From Panaeolus papilionaceus (taxonomy: Eukaryota > Basidiomycota > Agaricomycetes > Agaricales), in the NCBI GenBank assembly GCA_015501605.1, contig JADNRZ010000051.1, forward strand, positions 25,907-89,906: DNA of 64,000 bases, read 5' to 3'. Every line of letters begins with the position of its first letter. Positions within the stretch are counted from its first letter, which is position 1. Positions 10,554-22,354 of this stretch are shown piece by piece. The notes under the pieces were generated by a model. That model saw only the letters and a program-made list of their open reading frames with translations, was not told the DNA's origin and did no database searches. The position numbers and the translations under genes are program-made.

Positions 10554-12137
10554 GAATGGGGTTGCTCATGAGCAATTCCGGAGGGATTATATAAGGTTTT
10601 ACTACATTAATTAGACTTTCAGGGAATTTACATAAGCAGACTTTCACGGCTCCCCCATTAAGGGGGGGGGGGGCACCCTAAAGGGTTAAATCGATGGGAG
10701 AGGATGTTGAGTTACCCCTTTAGGGTGTCCCCCCACCCTAAAGGGTTAACTCGATGGGAGAGGATGGGGGACCGAGACTAAGTTATAATGTTATACAGGA
10801 TATTTACTAAATTATTTAGGGCATGAGGCGTCAGATACAATTCGCGTGATTATAAACAGAATGAAGCAAACATCTGGGTTCAAAAGGCCATTAAATTGAA
10901 GATGGCATTATTTTACACGAAAATACGAAGGTCAAGGCCAATCCGGTTAAAAATGGCAGACAAGTAGCAATTAAGGCATTCGGAATACAAATAAGCTCCT
11001 TCTGATACGACAATTTCATTCTCCCTTGCATGAAAAAAACACCATGCTGGACCATATAGTGTCAGACATGGCTAGGGCAAGTAAATTTTATTGAAACAAA
11101 AAAGAATCTATATCTCAAAAGCTACACATCGTCCAAACAATGTGTGAAAAGCTGGGGGGAAGAATTTTTTGATTCACGAGATCTAACCAGATAGTTGGGT
11201 AGGTAAGGATGGGGGAGGGAGAAAAGGGAACAGCGACAGTGGTTGAATGTCTTTCGTTGCTTATCATGTTCTTAAATTCCATACCTATTATACTGACATT
11301 TACTCAGCTACAACAGATAGAGGGTACTCCCACTTACTCGATCGCAGAAATATAGGTGACAATCGAAGAAGTTTGTCAATTCTTCCATCTGCGTCCATTT
11401 GACTAGTCGCAGTGATGCTGCAGAAGACTGCCCTGTACTGAACGTTTTTACAGAGATTCTTCCCACCTTGACTCTGCTTCATAGATTGACGACGCTGCAT
11501 TTGGAGATAGATATGACTCCTGCGAATATGATATGTCTTTCATCTCTGTATACTTTCCCGTTATCCTTCGATAGCTGTCTCAGGGCTGGCATTCACGGAG
11601 AAAATAAGGATCGCTCTAGTGGTTAATGGAGCTCCCGCTAATGCCCCCGAGCATGCAGAGCAGATGTTGCTTTTTGAAGAGGAAATAACAGCATTGCGTC
11701 CACGAAGCAACGTGTATTGGTTGTTATGTGAATCTCATGGATGAAGCATCAAATTTAGGCTTTTATGTAGTTCTATATCCAATTTCCATTAAAAATCCAA
11801 CTATTCATCAACCATTTTCCTCTTTTTGAATGCACCGGCGCGGTTCTTCTTTTAGTACGCAGTGTTGATAGTCGTCATTACTCGCCTGAGAAGTGCAACA
11901 GAGTCAACCTGCACTGCCGTGGCAACCTTCCATTGTCAGAGCTGGAGCCTACTGCATTGTCGAAGCCGCGCAAGGCAAACCAACACCATATAAGGAAATA
12001 GTGAGGCTCTGGTCCCACACATCACAATGCGTATCTCATTGTCGGAAAGTATAAAGCTAAAGCCTGGTCCGAGAGAAATAGTGTTAACTACATATACTCA
12101 TCGCACTCATTTTCGCACACCATCAACTGTTCGTTCA
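10554..12137. other. Intergenic with a hairpin and a weak LRR-like relic
   Basis: No intact gene. 10665-10766 holds an inverted and direct repeat, listed separately. Around 11410-11600 a short frame (LPTLTLLHRLTTLHLEI) resembles one repeat of the F-box/LRR-like proteins seen elsewhere in the window and may be a relic. Nothing else is recognised. Confidence 0.4.
10665..10766. repeat. G/C-run hairpin with direct repeat
   Basis: A run of 12 G followed by CACCCTAAAGGG is answered by CCCCTTTAGGGTGTCCCCCC about 20 bp later, so the two arms can pair (about 10665-10689 with 10711-10732). The segment CACCCTAAAGGGTTAA.TCGATGGGAGAGGAT occurs twice, from 10674 and from 10734. Its function is unknown. 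It could be the end of a transposon or a replication-slippage product. Confidence 0.7.
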
Positions 12138-12720
12138 ATGGCCAAATCCACCAAGGCTGCCGACCTTTCTCGACGCGCACTCCCCATGGAGCTCCATGAG
12201 GTCATTCTCAAGTTCTTCCTGACCGACCTCAGCATCGACGACCCAAACAAATCTTTTTCTCGTGCGTGTTCACCGAGCCTCGTCAGTAAGCTCTTTTTGG
12301 AGGTTTCCAAACCCAATCAACTCAAGCGTGTCTCTGCACTCTCGCTGAACGCCCACCCCAATGGTAACAAGGAGGCCCAACGAGCCCTTCAGTATTTCAA
12401 TGACCATCCTTGTGACAGAGAGCTTGTCAAGAGGATTCAGTTGTTCATCGGAGCTGGTTGTTCTCTGAATCCTGACCAGGTCCGAGATTGTTTAGACTCT
12501 CGCTGGAGTACGAAGAGACACCAGACATCAATGGTGATCAGGTCATTTATGTTCGGTCCGCCTTCACAGGCATTCGGTTTCTTGAGCTTACCAAGGTCGC
12601 CGAGCTCTACCTACCCGTATTCCTTAGTATTCCCAGCATCGAGACGCTCAAACTCAATGGTTGCTTGTTTTGCCTTACGGTAGAACTCGATCCATATGAG
12701 ATGCCAGTTGCAGACTCCAA

Positions 12721-12726
12721 CATTCG
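12721..12726. repeat. Target-site duplication, left copy (CATTCG)
   Basis: Direct repeat of 14170-14175, directly abutting the TIR at 12727. Confidence 0.85.
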
Positions 12727-14169
12727 TATGGTGCGCCATCCGCACAAATATTATTTTCGGTGTGGAAAGTTAGAAAGGGGGATGTACCTTAGTAAAATTA
12801 GACTTGAATTTAAAACTTGAATGCCGAAGTTTCATGTACGCATGTTGAAACTCCTGACATGTGTGCAGAAACCTTCGAAGAGTGCGGGGAAACTCTCAGA
12901 TGGGATGTCCAAACTTGGGAAACCAGTGTAGGAGATGAGTGAAAACCTCGAAACGGTGATGAGCAGCGCGCTCACCTGAACCCGTAACCCACCTTTTTCG
13001 CATTTCACTATCACGCACGCACGCACGCGCTTCACACTCCGCCGCTTACGCATCCCGGTCATCACGGCTTCGTCACCAACTCACGGCGCTATCGTATACT
13101 ACAAGCGTCGCTTGTTAGCATTACCATCAGCCGCCACAACACTAAACGGGATAGCCCCGACCGATGTACCTTACAACGACGCACCCCATGATGCGTACGG
13201 GCGTTAAGTCCGTTATTTTTATCATTTTCTTCATCTTTTATTCCCCTTTTGTTGTCCAACTCCTTTATCCCCTCACTTCACCCCCTCCTTTCACCCATTT
13301 CAAGTCATTTCTTTTGTTTTAAATCCTTTCTTGTGCGCCTCGGCGCTTTCCTATTTCGTTTCGAACCCCCTAGTCAGTATTATACCTCCGTAGTGAGTTT
13401 TGTACATAGTCTAGGAGGCTTCGTAAAAAGAAAAGAGCTACTTTTATGCCCACATTTTGAACCTCTAAGTTTTAGTCTCACATCTCAGTCCTAGGAAGCG
13501 TCGTCTGCTTCAAATATCTGTTTATTCTATCGCTACGAAGGCCTAGTCAACTACGGAAACACCTATTCGCAACCCCAGAGCGCCCTCTGCGACGTTGACC
13601 TCACGCTCGTCATCGAGTGTGTAATTTCCCGCGCTTGAAGACGTTGCGCGCACATCAACGGTTGTCCAAACTTTCAAAAATCGGCCACATTTTGAGAAAT
13701 ATATTGAAAAATTGTGTGCAAACTTGTTGTCTGAAGGAGTTTTGCCAGACTTTGTGAGATTTATGAGTCTTTGCACACCCAGATTGAATGGTTTGCATCG
13801 GCTGGTATTGCCTTTTTACGAAATTTTTAGGGTTTTCTCGATGCATTTCTCAACTTTATGGTCAATTTTGAGTACTTTACAGACACACCAGAGGGTTTTG
13901 AATGTCTTTTAAAAGTTCAAGCATTCATCAATTTAAAACTTTGGACACATATTTTTGGGCTTTGATACATGTTTTCAAAGTTTAGACACTCGTTTTGGAA
14001 GTTTGGACACACAATTTGAGAGTTTGCGCACACTCTTTCTAAATTCCACATACATTTGTACTTCGTCGTGAAATGATTTTATCTAATGGTAGATGTATTT
14101 TCATTACAATATGCTAACATTACAGAGTTTCAACACACAAAATAATATTTGTGTGGATGGCGCACCATA
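12727..14169. mobile_element. Non-autonomous TIR DNA element, 1,443 bp
   Basis: The ends are inverted repeats of 31 bp with one mismatch, starting TATGGTGCGCCATCC on each strand, with weaker similarity further in. The hexamer CATTCG occurs immediately outside both ends (12721-12726 and 14170-14175), a target-site duplication. No transposase-sized frame lies inside. The interior contains degenerate TTTGGACACAC-type repeats (about 13670-14040). A 6-bp duplication does not fit the common hAT (8), Mutator (9) or Tc1 (TA) classes, so the superfamily is left open. Confidence 0.88.
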
Positions 14170-14175
14170 CATTCG
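14170..14175. repeat. Target-site duplication, right copy (CATTCG)
   Basis: Direct repeat of 12721-12726. Keeping one copy and removing the element joins the two coding halves in frame. Confidence 0.85.
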
Positions 14176-15109
14176 CGGCTTCGAGTTCAACGGGAACATA
14201 GTTCCTGATGGAGCGCATAATCAACGAAATTATGTCGGCTTGTCTACACTTTTACTTCTCCCACGTCTCGAAGAGCTAGTTTTCAATGGTCTCCAGCGCT
14301 TTTGTCCCTTACCCTCAATCTTAGGTTTTGAACCCGCCCTTTCATTTGATCTCCACAAGCTCGTGATTCACGCCGAGAAGGAGGAGGAGATACGACTTCT
14401 GCTTGAGCTATATCACGATCAAGCAACGTTGATGTCAGTCAGGCCTTTCGATCGACTGCGTGAATTTCGAGTCAGCGCAGATGGGAGGGTGGGGGGCGAT
14501 GTGCCAGTGGAGCATATTCGCAGAGTCCTGGAAATGACTCACTTGGAAACTTTCGGATTGTCATGGGGTAAGATCTCGAAATCATTAACAACATACACGT
14601 AGGGTTAACTTTTTATATTAGGGTGGACCACATCGATGACTGAACTGTGGAAGATCTACGACCGGCTAGCCATGTACATCACATCTCGCGACAACATGCT
14701 CAAAAACCTTCAGATCCCTGTTCTAGCGTTCCCAAACTTCGACGTCTACGACGAAGCGATGGCGAAATTGGTTGGGTTTTCGAATTCCATCGCCGTCAGC
14801 AACACATTAGAAGACCTTCGGATCTCTTTCAGCACCAATGCTCCCAGTCATCCCCTGCTTAATCTGTTCCAGTCATTCCCTCTTGGCCCCTGGCGCGACG
14901 TCGCTGAGCTCCTCAAATCTCCCGACAATTTTCCGTCCTTGAAGTCCGTAGTCATTGATTGGACTTGCCTCAGACAGCGGAATACCGACGAGGTCATGAT
15001 AAACTCTGTCGATTCCTTGGCCCACTACCATTTTAGGATGGCAATGAAACCGCTGGCTGAGCGTCCAGCAGTTAAGAGTTCTCTAAACTGGAGTACCACA
15101 ATCTTTTGA

Positions 15110-16143
15110 TTTATTCGCACCAGACTGTCCTAGATACCCCAGATATTTACCGTGTATATGAATCATTATGTCCGTTATGGTTATGCTTTTATGGTTTTTG
15201 AACGAATTTGCACACGAATTACACTGAAAATATGGGAAGCGTCCAAGTTCAAAATTTCATGCTTGAAAAGGATATACGCCGACTCGATTGTACACTTATA
15301 TGAGTATTGTAGCCAATGTATCCGTCGCCCGAGCATCATGAATTCGAACCAGGTACGGTTGACGGGAACCGCATGGTTGGACTTTTTCGCTTTATGCGCT
15401 TGACTCCTCGGCTCCTGCTCGGCACCTATGGGAGGCCCCATCACATTAAAACACCCCTATATCCCAATTTCTGAGCACCCCCACTAGCTATCGACAACAC
15501 CCACAATAATGCTTGAAATCAAATGGTAATATCATAGTATTAAAATATATAAAGTAGTGAAAGGGAATAACCCCTGAACATCGCTGAAAAACCTGATTAT
15601 AGTTCTTATTTATCAATAATGAAGGTTTTTATTGGATGAGTCGATGTCGGCATTCAAATGCACCAAATACATAAGATAAACGCTCAATTTGAGAGACAAC
15701 TGACAGGTAAGCGGAGGTGTATGAATGCGTGACCCCAGTTGTTGTGATCATATGTATATAAAGAAAAGGACTGGTAGGACACATGAAAGACGACATGGGT
15801 GAGTGAGAGCAGAGGGCAGAGATCGTTGGATATGTGTACCTATAACAATAACGTTTCGGATGAAAAGTTGACTCGGAATTGAGTCAAGAGTTATATTTTG
15901 AGCTTAAATTTTGCGCTGTTGATGGGGGAAGCAGAACGTCATCCACTATGGCACAATTTCACTATGTAGTGTGTGGATCCAAATGAGCGCTCCTGCTTTT
16001 CGTAGATTCAGACACTTTTGTTTGACTTCCACCATTTTCCATAGCTATCTACTTAGTTTACAGCGAATAAAAGCTTCTTTCCCATCCTAACCTTCCTATT
16101 TGGTGATTGTATTCGTGGATGTCGTCCTTGAATGCATGGTGTA
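15110..16143. other. Intergenic, nothing certain
   Basis: No gene. Around 15353-15385 a segment (GGTACGGTTGACGGGAACCGC) is the reverse complement of 16950-16981. Otherwise nothing is recognised. Confidence 0.4.
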
Positions 16144-16620
16144 TGTTGATGTGTGTGTGTGGGGAGACCTGGGTGAAAGGGTGAGCGGCGGTGAAGGTGT
16201 AACTGGGAGATGAGATGGTAGGATGAAAAGGGAAAGCAAGACACGCAGTTCGTTGGATCAATGAGAGAGCGACAGAGATGAGGAGATAGGAAGAGAAGTT
16301 GAGTGTGAGGTGAAATGGGGCGAATACGAGGGACGAATAACGCAACAATAACCGTTAACGAAGATGTACGCGGACACCGATCAACGACGCAACACGAACA
16401 CGAAATACGAGATACAAGGGAGAAAGAGAGCTCGTTTTCGTCGTAAACTAGGTACATGATATTTATAATGCTATGAGCAATGATGGAAATTAAAATAATA
16501 TACTCGAATCTAAGGAAAGCAAGAGCGCTCACTGCGTGAACGAAGCGCTGATGCGACCAGAAATAATCAGAAAATGATCGAAAAATAGATAAATAGGGAT
16601 TACCGATGCGGGGCTCACCA
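16144..16620 (+). repeat. Repeat family A, copy 2
   Basis: Resembles 6619-6985 and 37290-37681 along most of its length, ending with GCGCTGATGCGACCAGAAAT and CGATGCGGGGCTCACC. That end resembles the GGGGCTCATC end of family B. No coding potential. Confidence 0.6.
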
Positions 16621-16639
16621 CCGTCTGTGCACCTTTATT

Positions 16640-16803
16640 AGAGGTTTGTCCTGTTATTTTCGCCGTTTTCCTCCCTCCTCTTTGCCTTAGTTCACCTCAC
16701 ATCCATCTGCCCTTCACGGGGCGTGTCATAGCCCTCCCTTTCCATCCGATCCTCTCACCCTCACTCACCTTTCGCCGGGGTCTCCCCACGCGCACATCAG
16801 CGC
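16640..16803 (-). repeat. Repeat family A, partial inverted copy
   Basis: Read on the minus strand it starts GCTGATGTGCGCGTGGGGAG and continues GGTGAGTGAGGGTGAG, matching the 5' part of the other copies. It lies head to head with copy 2. Confidence 0.5.
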
Positions 16804-17364
16804 TTACATATTGGATTTCCACTTTCTAAGGATTGGACGTTCTGAGCCAACGTCTGGCCCTCGGAGTCATCTGGGTGGGTGTTTCACTTCAGTTCAACTC
16901 AGTCAAAGCCGTAAAACCGACGACTGGAATGTGCGAAGCGAAGGAAGTTCAACCATGCGGTTCCCGTCAACCGTACCAGGAAAGAGAGAAGCCACTCTTG
17001 GATAAATCTAGAAGAAAAAATGTTGTACAGATAGCGGAGTTACCTGTTCGTTGACCAGTGTTAACCCTTGGCGTTGACGCTGGGGTCATTTCGGGGATGG
17101 TGATTGGTCAGAGCGGGGTTTCAAATATTTGGATGGAGTTGTTCCTGGACCTTTGAGCATTTTCATCAGACCCTTTCCACTGGACCTATTCGTCGTCGTT
17201 CAATGTTCCTCATTTTTGTCAAATGATGCTTATCAAGGGAAATAGAGGGACTCATACCTACCGAGATGGCTGCTGACGGTTTGCGCAGCACCTCTCTTTA
17301 TTCTGAACCACCATAGTTGAACACTGGATGACCCGTTGAGGTTCTAGCCCTTCTCTTCTTCCCA
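16804..17364. other. Intergenic, upstream of the membrane protein gene
   Basis: No gene. Contains the segment CCATGCGGTTCCCGTCAACC near 16955, shared in inverted orientation with 15353-15385. Confidence 0.4.
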
Positions 17365-18923
17365 ATGTTATACACCATCCTCGCCGTCCTTACTCTACTC
17401 ATATCAGGAGCAAACTCGCAGGCTACACGCCTCAGTGGCGACGAATACACATGGGTAAACGAGTTCTCATTTAATTCGTCGTGTCACTCATAGCGTATTT
17501 TCAATATAGGGGTTCAACAGTCTCGGGCAAAGTCCTTGTCATGTAGCCAGTCGCCTATTATCCATATGCGTTGGTGGACGTTAGTGTATTTAACGTTGTC
17601 CCTGTGTCCTGATTTTGCTAACCATTCACATTCACATTTTCAGCTGTCACAGTCGCGGCTCTGAAGCCTAATGCTATCTACGCAGGCGCACAGGAGGGGG
17701 GAGGTGGCTCAGATTGTAGATGTAGCTCAGTCTACTACTCCATGTTGTCTGCCTGCGCGCAGTGTCAGGGGAGGGCTTGGCTAGAGTATGTTGTTCTCGT
17801 CCTTCATCACGCGACTTCTGATTCTGATGTGCGTTTTGCCCCTCTGCCGCTACAGCTGGCCAGATCAAATATACTGGTGTAAGGACGTTTACCATCAGTA
17901 GTGAGTATTGTAACCATTTCCCTTTGAGAGTTTTTTTTTGACGCATCGTCATAGTCTCCCGTTTTCCGTCCCTTTAGATTTTCAGGTTCCGTCCTGGGCG
18001 TATATAGATATTGCAGTGTGTCTTTGCGGCATTACTTCAATTTCGACTATAATTGACTCATCTTCCTCTCTCAGTCACTCAACATTTTCAACCTCGACGC
18101 AGCCCGAAATTCAATTAGGACTACGTCAGATCCGCCAACTCCCCGTCCAACTCGTACCCCAACTCCAACCCCGAGAACAACACCTACTCCCTCTCCCAAC
18201 TCTCCCGACGTCGCACCTACCTCTACCCCTGGCCGTACAAACACCAACACCTCTTCAGACTCTTCGACCTTGCGTTCCAATTCCCCATCACCCTCATCTC
18301 GCACCACCTCTGGGACAACCACGTTAGTGGTTGACGCACCAGTAAATTCAGACGACGCACCCTTCGCAAATTCCCCCTCAAATTCATCCAATGGTGCGCC
18401 TGATGCAATCAACGCCAACGGTGGAGGTTCCGTTTCAGCGTCTGGTAATCCTGCTCCAGTTGGAGCGATACTCGGTGGGATTGTGGGAAGCATGGCTGTC
18501 ATCGCATTCTTGATACTGGGCCTGCTGTGGATGAGACGAAAGTCGCAATACGAGGCGAGATTACTCAACAGGGAGCAAATGGGTGGATCGGGAGTGATTG
18601 GGGGCAATGACGACACTGTCCCGCCTGCATATACGGTGTCGCCTCATACAACCGGAACGAGTGGTTTGGGTAGCTCGAATCCGTTTTTTACTAGCGGTAA
18701 AGGCCGTGTGGAGTATCACGGTGGGATGGGCAGCGCAACGAGCCCGATGCTCTCAGGTTCGAGGACCCCGGATTATAGTAATTTCATGGATCCAGATTCG
18801 GGATTGTCTGTGGCGGGTACCGCAGGTAACCGTACGACTGATTGGGACGAGCAGATGAGGCAGGTAGATGCCGCTCCGACCCGTGTCCTCAGTCCTGTTC
18901 GAGGCAGTATAAATAAATTTTAG
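17365..18923 (+). CDS. Secreted-type single-pass membrane protein
   Basis: Exon 1 (17365-17454) encodes a clear signal peptide, MLYTILAVLTLLISGANSQA. After a 55-nt intron comes WGFNSLGQSPC, a motif I associate with a basidiomycete family of Cys-rich type I membrane proteins. Exon 3 (17644-17785) has the Cys cluster CRCSSVYYSMLSACAQCQG. A later exon has VPSWAYIDIA, followed by SLNIFNLDAARN. The last exon, to 18923, has a long Pro/Ser/Thr stalk, one transmembrane helix (about GAILGGIVGSMAVIAFLILG) and a cytoplasmic tail starting WMRRKSQYEARLL. The exon boundaries between 17770 and 17990 are ambiguous: two alternative frames each look partly coding, so a frameshift there is possible. The role may be cell-surface sensing, which is inference. 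Confidence 0.7.
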
Positions 18924-19186
18924 TTATTTATCTTTCGAGAATGTTCAAGAAGGTTGACGATTGAATCATGCTTTTTCGCCACGATGCCCTCATTCAGTCG
19001 CTACCAAAGGATCTGGAAGCTCCCCAGGTGATGTTGTCAGAGCTACTTGCAGCGATGTAGTGAGCATTCATAATTGTTTCTGTTCGACATGCACCATTTT
19101 CACATAGGACCGATAATATTAGCAACTGAGATAGACAAGCAAGTTCATAGTGTACATATGTTTTTTAAATCGATGTGAACATAGAG

Positions 19187-20575
19187 TTATACGAATGCCC
19201 TTCCTGACTCCCGCTTGATTTGAACTTTTCTCGAGTCTTGAGGTGTCTGGCCTGCCGGTACGTCCTTGCTAAACGCTGTCTTGCGTGAGTACTGGACGTA
19301 TTGTGAGTACTCCTTGGAGTGATCTGCATCGAAAACTTCCATTCGAAATTGGGCTAGTGTCTCGCACGAAGAGAAGAGACGGCGGATGACTCTGCGATTG
19401 CCGCTGAATCTGTCGGTGAGATCGTCGGGTTCGCGACCGCTGGGGTACATATAAATGCAACGCATTGTAATCGCAAGAAACCGAAGCGTAGGTCGAGGGC
19501 TTCGTATGAACTTGTTGAGGATGGGAACAACATCATGAACCTAACAAATAGATGAGATAGATATTAGGTAAATTGGCACAGTAGCAGAACCCACTAGGCT
19601 AGAGGGGATGTTGATCGTCATCTTTTCAATCGATGAGAGATGAGGAATAATGTTCTCCAGTTTAAGCGTCGAATTTCGGACCAAGTCAACGTTGAAAATC
19701 TTGAGGGGGTTGAGTTTTAGATATGCTACAAGTCTGCAGAGGATGTCATCGAAGTTAGGAGACCCGTGCGATGGCTGGAGGAACTCTGATTCTGATGAGG
19801 CGATAATGTCAAGTCGTTGGATTTGTTCTGGCTCTGCAGCCACCTCGAGAACGGTGTCTAACGCCTCTTGGCTTCCTCTAAGTGTGTGAAGGCGGGCCAA
19901 TGGCCACAGCACCCGAGAGGGTGGAAGGTCTGGGAAGCTAGTTTGAGGGGGATATACGTCCTGTTCGCGGAAAGCCTTGAACTGTCCAATGAGCTGACGT
20001 CTGTCCTCATGCGTCTCAAAAGCTGGAAGATGACCGTCGTGGAAGTCTAAACTGATATCTTCCAGTGTATGGCGGTGAAATGCGATAAAGTTGCAGAGTT
20101 GGTATATGCTGGCAGGTAAGCGAGTGCAAGACCACTTCAACTTCTTCAGTTGGTATGAGGGTTTACTGTCTGGATGAATTAGATGAGGTATTACATCTTT
20201 CATTGAACCTTTGGAGGATGATTCTCGTATATAGAGGCTTGTGAGGTTTTTCATTCTCCCGACAGCTTTAAGAAAGAATTCGAGAAACTTCTTTTGACCG
20301 GACGACTCGCCTATGGTCCATTCAAAGTGACGCACCATATTTGCGTGACGCTGGGAGGTATTTATGACTTGGAGGAACCGTATTGCACGTAAATGACGCC
20401 TGGAAGTGGTTACACGACCCGGGATATGTGGGGAGGAAGAGTACAGGGGCTTTGTAGCCTCTTCATTCCAAGATTTGCTCACTAAAGCAAGGTTGACCAG
20501 GGTGTTGATATCCCCCAAAAGATCCGCGACAATCTTGCAGAAAATCTCGTAGGGAAGGTTTAGAAATGTGGTCAT
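19187..20575 (-). CDS. F-box protein
   Basis: Two exons, 20575-19595 and 19540-19187, with a 54-nt intron starting GTGGGT, give 444 aa in phase. The N terminus, MTTFLNLPYEIFCKIVADLL..LVNLALVSKSWNEEA, is a standard F-box (about residues 4-45), the Skp1-binding part of SCF ubiquitin ligases. The rest lacks obvious WD or Kelch repeats and has LRR-like leucine spacing (LTSLYIRES, LKKLKWSC). An in-frame GTG codon lies upstream, but the first ATG just before the F-box was chosen. It is divergent to the GTPase gene at 20990, with about 410 bp between them as a shared upstream region. Confidence 0.8.
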
Positions 20576-20989
20576 CGCGGTTCTGAGTAGAGATTGTTTC
20601 TGCACTTCTGAATTCTGGACCTCGTGCAGGACTCGTGTTGCATATGGTGATCGATCGCATTACTATACAAGTCCTTGATGGAGATGGAGATATCAATATT
20701 CCCATATACAGTACATGTCGTTGGTTGATCGGTTTTTTGACTGGACCCCGAAGTCCGTGTATCCACAGGTCGTCGAATACATCCCATCAAGTAGATGAAT
20801 TGCTTACATTTGTACACGTCTGGAGGTCTAATATCTTCGACTGAAAATGGACCTTGATTTGACCTGAGCTCGTTTGCCGGATTATGTGGGAAAAATCATG
20901 TCAATCACTCAGCAATTGATGAAAACATTGAAACGCAACACCGCCTCGTCGGTTCCCCTTGCCTTCCTACCACAACCACCACCACGCAA
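20576..20989. other. Divergent intergenic region
   Basis: 414 bp between the F-box gene (-) and the GTPase gene (+). It must carry both promoters. No unambiguous TATA box or operator is seen. Confidence 0.4.
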
Positions 20990-22354
20990 ATGGGTGAATT
21001 TAGAAAGAAAGGGCCTGTCACAGTCAAGCCTGTTGTAGCGCCCGAAACCCCATCGGATGACTTTATAAAGCGTGCAATCGTGTAACTACTTATCGTTCAA
21101 TTGTGGTGTTATTCGCAGCTGATAACAAGCCTGGCAGAATCATGGGTCCTACAGGTGCTGGCAAAAGCTCGGTATGTGATATATCAGGATGAATTCCTGA
21201 ATATTTCCATTATTAGACTCCTACATTACGCTTTCATGCAGTTTATCGAGGCATTGGCCGGCGAAAAATCTTTAGGGATATCAAAGGATCAATTAGAAGG
21301 ATACACGCAGGACGTGTGCGCGTATCATTTAGTCAATCTTGTTTTGTTCGAAGATGGCATTGAATGGCCTCTTGTCATATTCGATACCCCGGGATTCGCA
21401 GATAGGAAGATATCCGAAATGGATATCGTCACTAAAATTAACCAATACATTGGGAGCTGCGGGTGCGATTATTATCATTGACATCTTGCTATTGATGACG
21501 TTTAAAAATAGGGGTAATACATTAGTGTCAGCGCAAGTATATATGCGATTCTATATCTGATACCAATAACGGATATCAGACTCAGCGGTAGCCGCCGGCG
21601 TGTCATGGACACATTCAGAGCTATGACTGGGGATAGAGGAGCACACCAAGTGACTGTTGTAACGACCATGTGGAACACGATGTACGTCGAAGCGACGAAG
21701 AAAAAGGCCCAAATTCGGTATGAAGAGCTTCAGAAAGGCCCATGGAAGGTAAGCAAGCATTCTTCGAGGGGAAATTTCTCATTTTTGTGGCAGGACCTGT
21801 TAGCTAAGGGAGGGAGAGTCACAAAATTCCTCGACAACAAGCAAGAGGACGCGCTTGGTATCCTGAAGACCGCTCTCGAACGCCCGGCAAATGACTATTA
21901 CTTCCCGTTCTACGAATACAACTACAAGACTCACTTCGCCCCTACAACACCGTTTTTATTCAACATGATGTCAGATGTCGAGACCCGTGTTGACGCGCTT
22001 CAAACAGAAGAAAATAGACTGAAGGCCGAGATCGAACAAGGGGTACTCGACGGGGAGGAGCTTCTTGTTTCAATTCTGGAGGAAAATCTGGCTGAACTAC
22101 GACCCAACCTCGCACGTTTCAGCGACCAACTAGCAGCCTTGCGTGCTACAGCTGAAGAAGAAGACGAAGGATCTTTCGACTTCTCCCGTGATGATTACAC
22201 CAACCATCCAGAGCTTTTCACCAGCTACAAGCCCGGATTTCGGCAGAAGATTAAAGATCAATTCGATACGACGAAGCGTTGGGGGAAAGAAAAGTTGAGC
22301 ATAAAGCGTGCAGGACGAGGTCAGCAGTTCCATTTCTTGGTATTCTCACTCTAA
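20990..22354 (+). CDS. P-loop GTPase-like protein with coiled coil, copy 1
   Basis: Five exons: 20990-21071, 21119-21171, 21242-21462, 21526-21748 and 21794-22354, giving 379 aa with consistent phases. Walker A/G1 is GPTGAGKSS (about residues 37-45), split off by an intron directly after the Ser. The G3-like motif is FDTPGFAD (92-99). A further G-domain strand is TVVTTMWNT. The C-terminal third is strongly charged and helical (VETRVDALQTEENRLKAEIE), probably a coiled coil. This is the AIG1/septin-like P-loop class abundant in agaricomycetes. The substrate is taken to be GTP from the DTPG motif. Its cellular role is unknown. The paralog at 33487-35097 has the same intron positions. Confidence 0.8.

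Larger units (their letters stand above)
12138..15109 (+). pseudogene. F-box/LRR-like gene disrupted by a TIR element
   Basis: The left part starts MAKSTKAADLSRRALPMELHEVILKFF, an F-box-like N terminus. It changes frame near 12480 with no plausible intron, then continues as LRR-like text (ELTKVAELYLPVFLSIPSIETLKLNG) to 12726. A 1,443-bp element (12727-14169) interrupts it. The coding sequence resumes in frame after the 6-bp target duplication (IRGFEFNGNIV), has a 54-nt intron at 14568-14621, and ends TTIF-stop at 15109. The right part is intact over about 300 codons. The combination of one frame change and one insertion makes it a pseudogene. Before the insertion it would have been a member of the large agaricomycete F-box/LRR-like family, usually substrate adaptors of SCF ligases. 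Confidence 0.75.

Noticed and set aside
10660..10690. Telomere-like CCCTAA next to a G run
   Set aside because: Only single, non-tandem occurrences inside a hairpin. Genes continue on both sides.
15345..15460. tRNA gene suggested by TTCGAACC on the minus strand
   Set aside because: No acceptor stem or D-arm pairing could be built around it, and an anticodon loop was not evident.
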